Origin: Cryobacterium sp.
GTDB lineage: Bacteria > Actinomycetota > Actinomycetes > Actinomycetales > Microbacteriaceae
Direction of reading: 5' to 3'
Assembly: GCF_025463825.1 (NCBI RefSeq)
Contig: NZ_JAODBG010000049.1
Span: forward strand, 1 to 62,143
Length of the DNA: 62,143 bases
The notes beneath the pieces were generated by a model. The model had not been told where the DNA came from, searched no databases, and saw only the letters and a program-made list of their open reading frames with translations. This document shows positions 52,694-62,143 of this stretch, in pieces. The first letter of the stretch is position 1, and each line of letters starts with the position of its first letter. A program made the position numbers and the translations under genes.

Positions 52694-53989
52694 GTGAAGA
52701 ACACCAGAAGAACCCTCGCCGGCGTCGCCATCCTCGGCGTCAGCGCCCTCCTGCTCTCCGGCTGCTCCGCCGGCGCATCCGAAAGTGACGCCAACACCCT
52801 CAAGCTCTGGCACTTCGAGAGCGAAACCAGCGCCATGGGCATCGCCTGGGACGAGGCCATCAAGGTCTTCGAAGAGGAGACCGGCGCCACCGTCGAGTTC
52901 GAAGAGAAAAGCTTCGAGCAGATCCGCTCCACGGCCAGCCAGGTGCTGAACTCCGACGAAGCCCCCGACATCCTCGAATACAACAAGGGCAACGCCACCG
53001 CCGGCCTGCTCGCCAGCCAGGGCCTGCTCACCGACCTCGACGAGGCCGTGGACGAATTCGGCTGGGACGACGCCCTCGCGCCGTCGCTGCAGACCACCGC
53101 CCGGTACGACGAAGACGGCATCATGGGCTCCGGAGCGTTCTACGGCGTGCCCAACTACGGCGAGTTCGTGGAGGTCTTCTACAACAAGGACATGTTCGCG
53201 GCAGCCGGCCTCGAGGTGCCCACCACGGTGGCCGAGCTTGAGACCGTGATGAAGGCGTTCACCGACCAGGGCATCACCCCGCTGGCCGAATCGGCCGCGG
53301 AGTACCCGCTCGGCCAGCTCTGGTACCAGCTCGCGCTCACCAAGGCCGACCGCAGCTTCGTCGACGACTACCAGCTCTACACCGGTGACGTCGACTGGAG
53401 CGGTCCGGAGCTGACCTACGCGACCGAGACCATCAAGGACTGGACCGACGCCGGCTACATCTCCACCGACGCGACCGGGTTCAAGGCAGAAGATGCCGGC
53501 ACCGCCTTCATCAACGGCACCTACCCGATCTTCTTCTCGGGCTCCTGGTGGCACAACCGGTTCACCACCGAAGCCACCGGTTTCGAGTGGGGAACCTTCC
53601 TCTTCCCCGAGGCCGAGATGTCGCCCGGCTCGGCCGGCAACATGTGGGTCGTCCCCGAGAAGGCCGCCAACAAGGAGCTCGCCTACGAGTTCATCGACAT
53701 CACGATGCGCCCGGAGATTCAGGCCCTGATCGGCAACAACGGCGGCATCCCCGTCGCCGCCGACACCGCTGACATCACCGATGAGAAGAGCCAGGAACTG
53801 ATCGGCAACTTCAACACCCTCGCCGAGCAGGACGGCATCGCGTTCTACCCGGACTGGCCCACCGCCACGTTCTACGACGAACTGAACGCCGGCCTGCAGG
53901 AGCTCATCAACGACACCAAGTCGCCGGCCGAGGTCAACGAACAGCTCGGCGGCCAGTACCAGTCCGGCGTCGACGACATCGTCGGCTGA
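52694..53989 (+). CDS. CUT1 sugar-binding lipoprotein (probable xyloglucan-oligosaccharide importer)
   Basis: 431 residues from GTG 52694 with AAGGAAG upstream. Lipobox LLLSGC. Family-1 binding protein: LKLWHFESETSAMGIAWDEAIKVFEEETGATVEF, LNSDEAPDILEYNKGNA, FYGVPNYGEFVEVFYNKDMFAAAG, FSGSWWHNRF. Acidic, as expected for a surface protein. It heads the operon importer-GH31-GH1 (GH42-GH95). The ligand is inferred from these enzymes: a xylose-, galactose- and perhaps fucose-decorated gluco-oligosaccharide. Confidence 0.93.
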   Translation: MKNTRRTLAGVAILGVSALLLSGCSAGASESDANTLKLWHFESETSAMGIAWDEAIKVFEEETGATVEFEEKSFEQIRSTASQVLNSDEAPDILEYNKGNATAGLLASQGLLTDLDEAVDEFGWDDALAPSLQTTARYDEDGIMGSGAFYGVPNYGEFVEVFYNKDMFAAAGLEVPTTVAELETVMKAFTDQGITPLAESAAEYPLGQLWYQLALTKADRSFVDDYQLYTGDVDWSGPELTYATETIKDWTDAGYISTDATGFKAEDAGTAFINGTYPIFFSGSWWHNRFTTEATGFEWGTFLFPEAEMSPGSAGNMWVVPEKAANKELAYEFIDITMRPEIQALIGNNGGIPVAADTADITDEKSQELIGNFNTLAEQDGIAFYPDWPTATFYDELNAGLQELINDTKSPAEVNEQLGGQYQSGVDDIVG

Positions 53990-54073
53990 CCCGGTTCCCT
54001 CCTGAACACCTCGCAGTAACCGGCCGGGGGCCCCACCGGGCCCCCGGCCCCCACTCGCAGAGAAGGACATCGC

Positions 54074-55054
54074 ATGACGAAAGCATCCGTAGCCGATGCG
54101 CCCGTTGTCGCTCGCAAAACGCCCGGGCGCCTCGCCGCCCGGCAGAGCCTCATCCCGGGAAGCACCCCCCGAACCTTCTGGATCTACCTCGTGCCCGGCC
54201 TCGCGCTGCTCACGCTCATTATCGTCGTTCCGCTGATCTGGAACATCTACCTCACCTTCACCGACTACCGCGGCATCAAGCCGCCCGAATGGGTCGGCTT
54301 GGAGAACTGGGTCAAGCTCGCCGGCGACACCACCTTTTGGACCTCGTTCAGCAACTCGATCGCGATGATCGTGGCCATGGTCGTGGTGCCCACCCTGCTC
54401 GGCCTGATCCTGGCCGCCATGCTCTTCGACCTGATCGGCAAGAAGTTCGGCGGCAAGATCGCCAGCTTCCTGCGCGCCACCTACTACCTGCCGCAGATCC
54501 TGCCCGGCGTCGTCGCCGCGATCGTGATCGGGTGGATCCTGCGCCCGCAGAACGGTGCGCTCAATCAGGTGCTCGAGGGCGTGGGCCTGGGCGGACTGGC
54601 CCGGAACTGGCTCGGCAACCCCGACACCGCTCTGCCCAGCATCATGGTGATCATGATCTGGGTGCAGCTCGGCTATCCGATCGTGATCTTCATGGCCGCG
54701 CTGCAACGCGTCGACCCCGAACTCTACGAGGCCGCCGAACTGGACGGTGCCAACTGGATTCAGCGCTTCCGCGCCATCACGGTGAGCATCATCCGGCCCG
54801 AGATCTTCGTGGTCACCCTCACCTGCACCATCGCCGCCCTCAAGGTCTTCGGCCCGATCTACACCCTCACCGGCGGCGGGCCCGGCACGTCCACCATCGT
54901 GCCCGCGTACTACGCGTACAGCGAGTTCTTCCAGTCCCAGCAGGTGGGCTATGGCGCCACCATCGCCACCGCACTGACCATCGTCATCGCCATCGTCTCG
55001 GTCGTCTTCCTGATGGCCCAGACCCGGCTCGAGCGCCAGGAGGAGGAACGCTGA
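54074..55054 (+). CDS. CUT1 ABC permease, MalF type (xyloglucan locus)
   Basis: 326 residues, six helices (WIYLVPGLALLTLIIVVPLIWNIYLTFTDYRG begins the first). ATPase-contact loop EAAELDGANW. ATG 54074 has AGAAGGACATCGC before it. The stop overlaps the next start by one base (TGATG). As in the arabinan locus, no ATPase gene is present, so both importers probably share one encoded elsewhere. Confidence 0.94.
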   Translation: MTKASVADAPVVARKTPGRLAARQSLIPGSTPRTFWIYLVPGLALLTLIIVVPLIWNIYLTFTDYRGIKPPEWVGLENWVKLAGDTTFWTSFSNSIAMIVAMVVVPTLLGLILAAMLFDLIGKKFGGKIASFLRATYYLPQILPGVVAAIVIGWILRPQNGALNQVLEGVGLGGLARNWLGNPDTALPSIMVIMIWVQLGYPIVIFMAALQRVDPELYEAAELDGANWIQRFRAITVSIIRPEIFVVTLTCTIAALKVFGPIYTLTGGGPGTSTIVPAYYAYSEFFQSQQVGYGATIATALTIVIAIVSVVFLMAQTRLERQEEER

Positions 55055-55959
55055 TGTCCACCACCATCCTCGACGAGGCGGCCCAGGCCCCCATTGCTGC
55101 GGTCCGCGAGCCCCGCAAACGTCGCAGCAGCACCACCCGCAAGACCCTGGGCGACTGGATGATCCTGGTCGTCGCCATCCTGATCGGCCTGCTGATCGCG
55201 GTGCCGTTCTTCCTCATCCTGATCAACTCGTTCAAATCGCCGGCCGACTACAACGCCGCCGGCCCGCTGACGCTGCCCACCGATCTGTACTTCGACGGCA
55301 TGATCAACTTCTGGCAGCGGGTGGACTTCCCGGAGAAGCTCTGGAACAGCTTCTTCATCTCCAGCGTCGTCGCCATCCTCGCCGTGCTCGTCTCGCTGCT
55401 GAACGCGTTCGCGCTCGGCATCGGCCGGGTGCGCGGGCGCACCTGGATCGTGCTGCTGATCCTGCTGGCCAACATGCTGCCGCAGGAGGTGCTGCTCTAC
55501 CCGCTCTACTTCATGTTCAAGAGCGTGGGGCTGTACGACAACCAGTGGGCCGTGATCATCATCTTCGTGGTCATCCAGAGCGCCTTCGGCACCTACCTGC
55601 TGGCCAGCGTGCTCGGCACCTTCCCCAAGGAGATCCTCGAGGCCGCGTCGTTGGACGGCGCCAACAAGTGGACGATGCTCTGGCGCGTGGTGTACCCGAT
55701 CACCAAGCCCACGCTCAGTGTCCTGGTGATCTTCTTCTTCATCTGGACCTGGAACGAGTTCCTCATCCCACTCACCTTCCTGGTCAGCAACGCGAGCCAG
55801 ACCGTCCCGGTCTCCATCGCGGTGCTGCAGGGCGACCGGCTGATGGACGTCACCACCACGAGCGCCTCGGCGCTGCTGGGCCTGTTGCCCACCCTGATCT
55901 TCTTCCTTATTTTCCAACGCACCCTCACCAGGGGCATCACCGCAGGAGCAGTCAAGTAG
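55054..55959 (+). CDS. CUT1 ABC permease, MalG type (xyloglucan locus)
   Basis: 301 residues. A charged N-terminal tail precedes WMILVVAILIGLLIAVPFFLILINSFKSPADYN; ATPase-contact loop EAASLDGANKW. It pairs with the MalF-type protein and is followed directly by the GH31 gene (stop TAG then ATG). Confidence 0.94.
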   Translation: MSTTILDEAAQAPIAAVREPRKRRSSTTRKTLGDWMILVVAILIGLLIAVPFFLILINSFKSPADYNAAGPLTLPTDLYFDGMINFWQRVDFPEKLWNSFFISSVVAILAVLVSLLNAFALGIGRVRGRTWIVLLILLANMLPQEVLLYPLYFMFKSVGLYDNQWAVIIIFVVIQSAFGTYLLASVLGTFPKEILEAASLDGANKWTMLWRVVYPITKPTLSVLVIFFFIWTWNEFLIPLTFLVSNASQTVPVSIAVLQGDRLMDVTTTSASALLGLLPTLIFFLIFQRTLTRGITAGAVK

Positions 55960-58299
55960 ATGAAATTCACCGATGGTTTCTGGCACACCCGTCCCGGCGT
56001 CACCGCCTTCTACGCGCAGGAGGCGTATGACATCGAACAGGTGGGCGCGGCCCTGCGGATCTCCGCCCCGACGAAGGTGATCGAACGCCGCGGCGACGTG
56101 CTCAACCGGGCCATGCTCACCGTCACGCTCAGCTCCCCGCTGGACGGCATCGTCAAGGTCCGCATCGACCAGCACACCGGCACCAAGGCCGGCCCCGGGT
56201 TCGACCTGGTCGGCGCCGAACCCGATGCCGGCGACATCGTCGTCGACGCCACCGGCGGCACCCTCACCGCCGGTGCGCTCACCGCACGGGTGAGCCCGGG
56301 CGCTCCGTTCAACCTCACCTTCGAGGCCGACGGCAAGACCCTCACCGAGAGCGGCCACAAGTCGATCGGGCACATGCAGCTCGCGCCAGGAGCGCCGATC
56401 TCAGCCGAACCGACCGGCGTGTCCGGCGTCACCACCACCGGGCTCGCCCCGGCGGCCAGCTACACGCACGCGCAGCTCTCGCTCGGCGTCGGCGAGCTGG
56501 TCTACGGTCTCGGCGAGCGCTTCGGCCCGTTGATCAAGAACGGCCAGACCATCGACATCTGGAACGCCGACGGCGGCACCTCCAGCGAGCAGTCCTACAA
56601 GAATGTGCCGTTCTACCTCACCAACCGCGGCTACGGTGTGCTGGTCAACCACCCCGAGCACGTCTCCTATGAGGTGGGCACCGAGGCCGTCGAGCGGGTG
56701 CAGTTCTCCGTCGCCGGCCCGGCCATCGAATACCTCGTCATCTACGGCCCCACCCCCAAGGAGGTGCTCGAGCGCTACACCCGGCTCACCGGCCGCCCCG
56801 CCCGGGTGCCGGCCTGGTCGTACGGCCTGTGGCTGTCCACCTCGTTCACCACCCAGTACGACGAGGCCACCGTCAACAGCTTCATCGACGGCATGGCCGA
56901 GCGGGACCTGCCGCTCTCCGTCTTCCACTTCGACTGCTTCTGGATGCGCGAATTCAACTGGACCGACTTCGAGTGGGACCCGCGGGTGTTCCCGGACCCC
57001 GAAGGCATGCTTGCCCGGCTGCACGAGAAGAACCTGCACGTGAGCGCCTGGATCAATCCGTACATCGCCCAGCGGGCCGGCATCTTCGCCGAGGCCGCCG
57101 CCGCCGGCTACCTGGTCAAGAAGGCCAACGGCGACGTCTGGCAGTGGGACCTCTGGCAGGCCGGCATGGCACTGGTGGACTTCACCAACCCGGGCGCGGT
57201 CACCTGGTTCCAGGATAAGCTGCGCGGCCTCTTCGCCCAGGGCGTCGACGCCATCAAGACCGACTTCGGCGAGCGCATCCCCACGGATGTGGTGTGGCAC
57301 GACGGCTCCTCGCCCGCGGGAATGCACAACCTGTACGCCCAGCTCTACAACAAGGCCGTCTTCGAGGTGCTGCAGGAGCACCGCGGCGAGGGCGACGCGG
57401 TGCTGTTCGCCCGCTCCGCCACCGTCGGCGGCCAGATGCAGCCGGTGCACTGGGGCGGAGACAACTCCTCCAGCTACGAGTCGATGGCCGAGACGCTGCG
57501 CGGCGGGCTGTCCCTGGCGTTCAGCGGCTTCGGCTACTGGAGCCACGACATCGGCGGCTTCGAGGGCATGCCGGACCCGGCCGTGTTCAAGCGCTGGCTG
57601 GCGTTCGGGCTGCTGTCCAGCCACTCCCGGCTGCACGGCTCCACCAGCTACCGGGTGCCGTGGCTCTTCGACGAGGGCCGGGAAGACGCCGGGCAGAGCG
57701 CCGTGGACGTCACCCGCGTGTTCACTAAGCTGAAGCTGTCGCTGATGCCCTACCTCTACCAGGTGGGCCTGGAGGCGCACGCCGTCGGCGCCCCGTTCAT
57801 GCGGCCGATGCAGCTCGAATTCCCCGACGACCCGGCCGTGGACTACCTCGACCGGCAGTACCTGCTCGGCGCCGACCTGCTCGTGGCACCGGTATTCAGC
57901 GAGTCCGGGGACGTGCAGTACTACCTGCCCGCGGGCACCTGGACGAACTACCTGACCGGCGAGGTCACCACCGGGCCGCTCTGGCGCCGGGAGACCCACG
58001 CGTTCGACAGCATCCCGCTGTGGGTGCGAGGCGGGGCGGTGCTGGCCACCGGCGCCCGCGACGACCGGCCAGACTACGACTACACCGTCCAGACCCTCAT
58101 TACGGTCTACCCGGGGGAGTGCGCCGACACCCGCACGCTCGAGGTGGCCAACCCCCTGGCCGGCAGTTCCGTCACCTTCACCATCACCGTCTCCGGCGCC
58201 GACACCGTCGTGACCAGCGATTCAAATGCGCCCTTCCGGGCCCGCCTCGCCGGTGGCGACATCAGCGCCTCCTCCGACCGAAAGGCCACGCTTCGATGA
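55960..58299 (+). CDS. yicI: GH31 alpha-xylosidase (YicI type)
   Basis: 779 residues, cytoplasmic, the family length. Nucleophile D435 ([11 protein letters not shown]) and acid/base D501 ([13 protein letters not shown]) are 66 residues apart, exactly as D416 and D482 in E. coli Yic[25 protein letters not shown] and the KTDFGE motif favour alpha-xylosidase over alpha-glucosidase. It removes the xylose side chain (isoprimeverose unit) from the non-reducing end of xyloglucan oligosaccharides. It starts 0 bp after the permease gene and overlaps the GH1 gene by 4 bp. Confidence 0.95.
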   Translation: MKFTDGFWHTRPGVTAFYAQEAYDIEQVGAALRISAPTKVIERRGDVLNRAMLTVTLSSPLDGIVKVRIDQHTGTKAGPGFDLVGAEPDAGDIVVDATGGTLTAGALTARVSPGAPFNLTFEADGKTLTESGHKSIGHMQLAPGAPISAEPTGVSGVTTTGLAPAASYTHAQLSLGVGELVYGLGERFGPLIKNGQTIDIWNADGGTSSEQSYKNVPFYLTNRGYGVLVNHPEHVSYEVGTEAVERVQFSVAGPAIEYLVIYGPTPKEVLERYTRLTGRPARVPAWSYGLWLSTSFTTQYDEATVNSFIDGMAERDLPLSVFHFDCFWMREFNWTDFEWDPRVFPDPEGMLARLHEKNLHVSAWINPYIAQRAGIFAEAAAAGYLVKKANGDVWQWDLWQAGMALVDFTNPGAVTWFQDKLRGLFAQGVDAIKTDFGERIPTDVVWHDGSSPAGMHNLYAQLYNKAVFEVLQEHRGEGDAVLFARSATVGGQMQPVHWGGDNSSSYESMAETLRGGLSLAFSGFGYWSHDIGGFEGMPDPAVFKRWLAFGLLSSHSRLHGSTSYRVPWLFDEGREDAGQSAVDVTRVFTKLKLSLMPYLYQVGLEAHAVGAPFMRPMQLEFPDDPAVDYLDRQYLLGADLLVAPVFSESGDVQYYLPAGTWTNYLTGEVTTGPLWRRETHAFDSIPLWVRGGAVLATGARDDRPDYDYTVQTLITVYPGECADTRTLEVANPLAGSSVTFTITVSGADTVVTSDSNAPFRARLAGGDISASSDRKATLR

Positions 58300-59768
58300 G
58301 TACCGGCACCACCTCCACCTCCGCCGCGGCCGTGACCGACGGCTCGCCCGACTACCGCGATGCCGGCCTGGTGTTCCCGGAGTCGTTCCTGTTCGGCTCC
58401 GCCACCGCCAGCTACCAGATCGAGGGCGCCTTCGACGAAGACGGCCGCGGCCTCTCGATCTGGGACACCTTCAGCCACACGCCGGGCAAGGTGTGGAACG
58501 GCGACACCGGCGACGTGGCCTCCGGGCACTACCACCGGCTCGAGCAGGACCTGGACCTGATGGTCACGTTGGGACTGCAGGCGTACCGGTTCTCCATCGC
58601 CTGGTCGCGCATCCAGCCGACCGGCCGGGGCCCGGCCAACCTAAAGGGCCTGGACTTCTACGGCCGCCTGATCGACGGGCTGATCGCCCGGGGCATCCGC
58701 CCGATCGTCACCCTGTACCACTGGGACCTCCCGCAGGCCCTCGAGGACGAGGGCGGCTGGACCAACCGGGCCACCGCCTACGCCTTCGCGGACTACGCGA
58801 AGATCCTCGGAGAGGCGTTCGGTGACCGGGTCGACACCTGGACCACGCTGAACGAACCGTGGTGCTCGGCGTACCTCGGCTACGGCTCCGGCGCGCACGC
58901 GCCCGGCCGTACCGACGGCGCCGAGGCCCTCACCGCCGTGCACCACCTCAGCCTGGCGCACGGCCTGGCGATCCTGGCGCTGAAGCCGCTGGTCACCAAC
59001 GACCCCGACTTCTCGATCACCCTCAACCTGCACGTCCTGCGGGGCGAGGGCGAGAGCGGGCCGGAGGCCGTGCGGCAGATCGACGCCCTGGCCAACCGGG
59101 TGTTCCTCGGCCCGCTGCTCACGGGCGCCTACCCCGCGGATGTCTTCGAGGACACCACGGGCATCACCGATTGGGCGTTCATCCTGCCCGGTGACACCGA
59201 GATCATCCACCAGCCGCTGGACGTGCTCGGGGTCAACTACTACTCCACCACGCTGGTGCGGCTCTGGGACGGCCAGACGCCGCGGCAGAACGCCGACGGG
59301 CACAAGGATGTCGGCGGCTCGCCCTGGCCCGGCGCCGACCGGGTGGAATTCCTCGCCCAGCCCGGCCCGTACACCGAAATGGGCTGGAACATCGACCCGT
59401 CCGGCCTGGAGGACCTGCTCGTCGAGCTGCACGAGAAGTTCCCCGGCCAGCCGCTGATGGTCACCGAGAACGGCGCGGCGTTCGCCGACGAGGTCGTGCA
59501 GACCGAGGACGGGCCCCGGGTGCACGACGCAGAACGCACCGATTATCTGCGTCGGCACTTCACCGCGGCGCACCGGGCGATGGCCCGCGGGGTCGACCTG
59601 CGCGGCTACCAGGTCTGGTCGCTGATGGACAACTTCGAGTGGGGCTACGGCTACTCGAAGCGGTTCGGCATCGTGCACATCGACTACGACACCCTGGTGC
59701 GCACCCCCAAGGACAGCGCCCGCTGGTACGCCCGCCTAGTGGCGACCCGAACCCTCCCGGCCGGCTGA
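58296..59768 (+). CDS. GH1 beta-glucosidase
   Basis: 490 residues, no signal peptide. Acid/base E187 (TLNEPW) and nucleophile E391 (VTENGAAF); [36 protein letters not shown] is the classic N-terminal signature. It removes backbone glucose once the alpha-xylosidase has exposed it. Coupled to GH31 by ATGA overlap. A palindromic element separates it from the GH42 gene. Confidence 0.96.
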   Translation: MSTGTTSTSAAAVTDGSPDYRDAGLVFPESFLFGSATASYQIEGAFDEDGRGLSIWDTFSHTPGKVWNGDTGDVASGHYHRLEQDLDLMVTLGLQAYRFSIAWSRIQPTGRGPANLKGLDFYGRLIDGLIARGIRPIVTLYHWDLPQALEDEGGWTNRATAYAFADYAKILGEAFGDRVDTWTTLNEPWCSAYLGYGSGAHAPGRTDGAEALTAVHHLSLAHGLAILALKPLVTNDPDFSITLNLHVLRGEGESGPEAVRQIDALANRVFLGPLLTGAYPADVFEDTTGITDWAFILPGDTEIIHQPLDVLGVNYYSTTLVRLWDGQTPRQNADGHKDVGGSPWPGADRVEFLAQPGPYTEMGWNIDPSGLEDLLVELHEKFPGQPLMVTENGAAFADEVVQTEDGPRVHDAERTDYLRRHFTAAHRAMARGVDLRGYQVWSLMDNFEWGYGYSKRFGIVHIDYDTLVRTPKDSARWYARLVATRTLPAG

Positions 59769-59785
59769 GGCCGCCTACCCCCACG

Positions 59786-59853
59786 CGAGTTGCCCCGGTG
59801 CGGACGAGTTGCCCCGGTAGAGCGGGGCAACTCGTCCGGAAGTGGGCAACTCG
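59786..59853. repeat. Nested palindromic element, family III (GAGTTGCCCC)
   Basis: CGGACGAGTTGCCCC (59801-59815) pairs perfectly with GGGGCAACTCGTCCG (59824-59838); an outer pair CGAGTTGCCC (59786-59795) and GGGCAACTCG (59844-59853) encloses it. A lone GGGCAACTCG is at 51413-51422. The layout, repeated words in nested inverted order, is the same as in families I and II. It lies between GH1 and GH42 and may partly terminate the operon. Confidence 0.8.
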
Positions 59854-59884
59854 GTGAATTGTGAAGTACAGGAACAGGAACACC

Positions 59885-61882
59885 TTGCACCAGGAGCAGC
59901 AGCACAGTTTTGTTTTCGGCGGGGACTACAACCCGGAGCAGTGGCCGGAGTCGGTGTGGGCGGAGGACGTGCGGCTCATGCGCGAGGCGCACGTCAACCG
60001 GGTCACCGTGGGGGTGTTCTCGTGGTCGTCGCTTGAGCCGGAGGAAGGCCGGTACGACTTCGGCTGGCTCGATACGGTGATGGACCTGATGCACGCCAAC
60101 GGGATCGGGGTGGTGCTCGCCACCCCCACCGCCTCACCGCCGCCGTGGTTCACCTTCGCGCACCCCGAGGCGCTGCCGGTCACCGCGGACGGCGTGCGGC
60201 TCGTGCACGGCAGCCGGGACACCTACAACCCGGCCGCCCCGGCGTACCGGGAGGCCGCCCGGCGGATCGCCGGCGCGCTCGCGGACCGCTACGGCAGGCA
60301 TCCGGCCCTCACCATGTGGCACGTGCACAACGAATACGGCACGGTGTCCTACGGCCCCGAGACCGACCGGGCGTTCCGGCTGTGGTTGGCGGACCGGTAC
60401 GGCGACATCGCCGCGCTCAATGAGACCTGGAACAGTGCCTTCTGGTCGCAGAAATACTCCACCTTCGAGCACGTGCTGGCGCCCCAGGCCACCCAATACC
60501 TGCCGAACCCGGCGCACCTGCTCGACTTCAAGCGGTTCTCCGCCGACACCCTCCGCGACGCGCTGCGGGAGCAAGTCGCCATCGTGCGTGCGGCCAGCCC
60601 CGGAGTGCCGGTCACCACCAACTTCATGCTGCCCAGCTGGAACCACTACGACCAGTGGGATGTCGCGGCGGAGATCGACGAGGTATCGATCGACCATTAT
60701 CCCAACGCCCGCGACATCGAGGGTGAGACCCACGTGGCCTTCGGCGCCGACCTGGCCCGCTCGTTCAACCGGGGCCGCCCGTGGGTGCTGATGGAGCAGG
60801 CCACCAGCCTGATCTACGACTATGCCGCCGCGCGCCTGTTCGCCAAGGATCCCGGCCGGCTGGCCCGCAACACCCTGCAGTACCTGGCCAGGGGAGCGAC
60901 CGGCTCGCTGTTCTTCCAGTGGCGCTCGCCGCGGGTCGGTGCCGAGTTCTTCCACTCGCCGATGGTGCCGCACGCGGGGGAGGACTCCCGGGTGTTCCGT
61001 GAAATCGTCGCCCTCGGCCACACGCTCAGCGCGCTCGCCGAGATCGCCGAGCCGCCCGCCGCCGGGCGACGGGTCAACGACACCCGCGTCGCGATCGTGT
61101 GGGACTCCACCGCCTGGTGGGCCTCGGAGACGAAGGCGATGCCCTCCGACGACCTCGCCTTCCTGCCGGCGGTGCGCGCCGTGCACCGGGCGCTCTGGTG
61201 GCAGGGTATCGCCTCCGACGTGGTGCGGCTGGACCAGGACCTCTCCGGCTACGACCTGGTGCTGGTACCGAGCAAGATCGCCGCCTCCGACGCCGAAGCG
61301 GCGGCCCTGGCCGCCTTCGTCGACGCCGGCGGCCACGCCGCGATCTGGTACTTCGCCGGCAGCACCGACGAGAACCTCAGCGTGCGCCCCGGTGGGTTCA
61401 GCGGCGCGTTCGCCCCGCTGGCGGGCATCCGCGTCGAAGAGCACCACCCGCTCGCCGCCGACGAGGGCATCGAGCTCTCCGACGGGTCCCTGGCGGATGC
61501 CTGGGCCGAATACCTGCAGGCCCTCGGCGCCGAGGTGCTGGCCACGTTCACCCACCCGCCCCTGGCCGGCCGGCCGGCCATCACCCGCAACCGGCTGGGC
61601 GCCGGCACCGTGCACTACCTGGCTACCCGGCTCGATGCCGCGGCGCTGCGCGAACACCTGGCCCGCATAGCCGCCGAAGCCGGCGTCACCCCCGACCACC
61701 CGGAGGCCGGCAACGGCGTTGAGATCGTGCGGCGTTACGCGGGCGACGGCAGCTACCTCTTCGTCTTCAACCACGGCACCACCCCGCGCACCCTCGACCT
61801 CACCGGGCACGACCTGCTGCGCGATCGCACCCTCGACGGGCCCGTTGAGGTGCCGCCGGCCGGGTACCTCGTACTGCGATGA
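59885..61882 (+). CDS. GH42 beta-galactosidase
   Basis: 665 residues from TTG 59885. FGGDYNPEQWPESVWAEDVRLMREA is the GH42 start. Acid/base E150 (HVHNEYGT) and nucleophile E304 (VLMEQATS); trimerisation domain and a C-terminal beta domain follow. GTG 59861 would add eight residues but sits in the edge of the palindromic element, and AGGAACAGGAACACC precedes the TTG. Cytoplasmic. It can remove galactose from the xylose side chain; GH42 in other bacteria often acts on galacto-oligosaccharides, so that role is possible too. The end overlaps the GH95 start (ATGA). Confidence 0.93.
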   Translation: MHQEQQHSFVFGGDYNPEQWPESVWAEDVRLMREAHVNRVTVGVFSWSSLEPEEGRYDFGWLDTVMDLMHANGIGVVLATPTASPPPWFTFAHPEALPVTADGVRLVHGSRDTYNPAAPAYREAARRIAGALADRYGRHPALTMWHVHNEYGTVSYGPETDRAFRLWLADRYGDIAALNETWNSAFWSQKYSTFEHVLAPQATQYLPNPAHLLDFKRFSADTLRDALREQVAIVRAASPGVPVTTNFMLPSWNHYDQWDVAAEIDEVSIDHYPNARDIEGETHVAFGADLARSFNRGRPWVLMEQATSLIYDYAAARLFAKDPGRLARNTLQYLARGATGSLFFQWRSPRVGAEFFHSPMVPHAGEDSRVFREIVALGHTLSALAEIAEPPAAGRRVNDTRVAIVWDSTAWWASETKAMPSDDLAFLPAVRAVHRALWWQGIASDVVRLDQDLSGYDLVLVPSKIAASDAEAAALAAFVDAGGHAAIWYFAGSTDENLSVRPGGFSGAFAPLAGIRVEEHHPLAADEGIELSDGSLADAWAEYLQALGAEVLATFTHPPLAGRPAITRNRLGAGTVHYLATRLDAAALREHLARIAAEAGVTPDHPEAGNGVEIVRRYAGDGSYLFVFNHGTTPRTLDLTGHDLLRDRTLDGPVEVPPAGYLVLR

Positions 61883-62143
61883 CCGAACTCTGGTTCAGCG
61901 GCGACAGCACCGGCTGGCTCGACGACCTGCCGCTGGGCAACGGCCGGCTCGGCGCCATGGTCGGCGCGGCAGGGGCACGCACCACCCTGCAGGTGAACGA
62001 CGGCACCTTCTGGACCGGGGGAGTGGCCGCGGATCCGGCCGCACCCGGCCCCGACCCGACCGCGACGGCCCCCGCCGAGTCGGGCACCGGTCAGCCGGCG
62101 GCGCCCGGCCAGGTGGTGGCGACGATCGCGCCCGGCACCGGCC
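61879..62143 (+). CDS. GH95-like alpha-L-fucosidase, N-terminal part only
   Basis: The window ends inside this gene; 88 codons are visible. LWFSGDSTGWLDDLPLGNGRLGAMV and TTLQVNDGTFWTGG match the N-terminal beta domain of GH95 (alpha-1,2-L-fucosidase or alpha-L-galactosidase). No signal peptide. In xyloglucan the terminal fucose is alpha-1,2-linked to galactose, so this would act before the GH42 enzyme. A proline/alanine-rich run after residue 50 is unusual for the domain. The call rests on a short segment; the catalytic residues lie outside the window. Confidence 0.75.
   Translation, partial: MTELWFSGDSTGWLDDLPLGNGRLGAMVGAAGARTTLQVNDGTFWTGGVAADPAAPGPDPTATAPAESGTGQPAAPGQVVATIAPGTG

Overview
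This is a high-GC window with strong C or G at third codon positions, GTG and TTG starts, Eis-type and ArpA/ScbR-type proteins, a soluble Ser/Thr kinase and class Ib ribonucleotide reductase. It looks like chromosome of a free-living Actinomycetota, most likely Micrococcales/Microbacteriaceae; this is inferred from gene content and codon style, not from a search. I saw no rRNA, tRNA, CRISPR array, transposase or phage gene.

Layout. (a) 1-3.6 kb: end of nrdI, then nrdE and nrdF, closed by a strong hairpin terminator. (b) 3.6-13.8 kb: mixed housekeeping and stress genes: a broken ABC exporter, a small HTH protein, acetolactate decarboxylase, a secreted protein, a kinase-GAF fusion, a universal stress protein, a TetR regulator of the butyrolactone-receptor type with an ARE-like palindrome, a flavin reductase, Ohr with a divergent MarR, a GNAT fragment and Hsp20. 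(c) 13.8-22.5 kb: a peptide-type ABC importer (substrate-binding protein, two permeases, a frameshifted double ATPase), an amidohydrolase remnant, a PPC/DUF296 protein and a PucR-type regulator. (d) 22.6-27 kb: small membrane protein, M23 peptidase, CHY zinc-finger protein, DsbA-like thioredoxin, Eis-like acetyltransferase. (e) 27.2-30 kb: sugar-phosphate isomerase and an oxidoreductase/DUF993 fusion remnant, divergent from a glycerate kinase, with matching LacI-type operators on both sides. (f) 30.2-39.6 kb: arabinan/arabinoside locus: LacI regulator, CUT1 ABC importer, cytoplasmic GH43, DUF624 protein, GH51 and a lipoprotein GH43. (g) 39.7-51.4 kb: xylose module: xylB, LacI, broken membrane protein, aldo/keto reductase, xylA, multiple-sugar importer (ChvE-like protein, MmsA, MmsB) and a ROK regulator. 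(h) 51.6-62.1 kb: LacI regulator, CUT1 importer, GH31 alpha-xylosidase, GH1 beta-glucosidase, GH42 beta-galactosidase and the start of a GH95 alpha-fucosidase.

How it works together. Regions f-h form a plant-hemicellulose island. Arabinan oligosaccharides enter through one importer and are cut to arabinose. Region h holds every exo-enzyme type needed to strip a fucosylated xyloglucan oligosaccharide (fucose, galactose, xylose, glucose), none with a signal peptide, so whole oligosaccharides are probably imported and dismantled inside. The xylose released would feed XylA and XylB. Regulation can be read from the DNA: TTACAACGTTGTAA-type sites for the arabinan LacI, TCGAAACGTTTCGA-type sites for the xyloglucan LacI, and TGTT(N9)AACATATT-type sites upstream of xylA, xylB and the ChvE-like gene, probably for the ROK protein.

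Two further themes stand out. First, at least five genes are broken: two are N-terminus/C-terminus fusions made by large deletions that joined neighbouring operon genes, one has lost its middle, and two carry apparent one-base frameshifts. This could be genuine decay or assembly error. Second, several families of nested palindromic repeats sit between genes, two of them present in two copies each inside this window.
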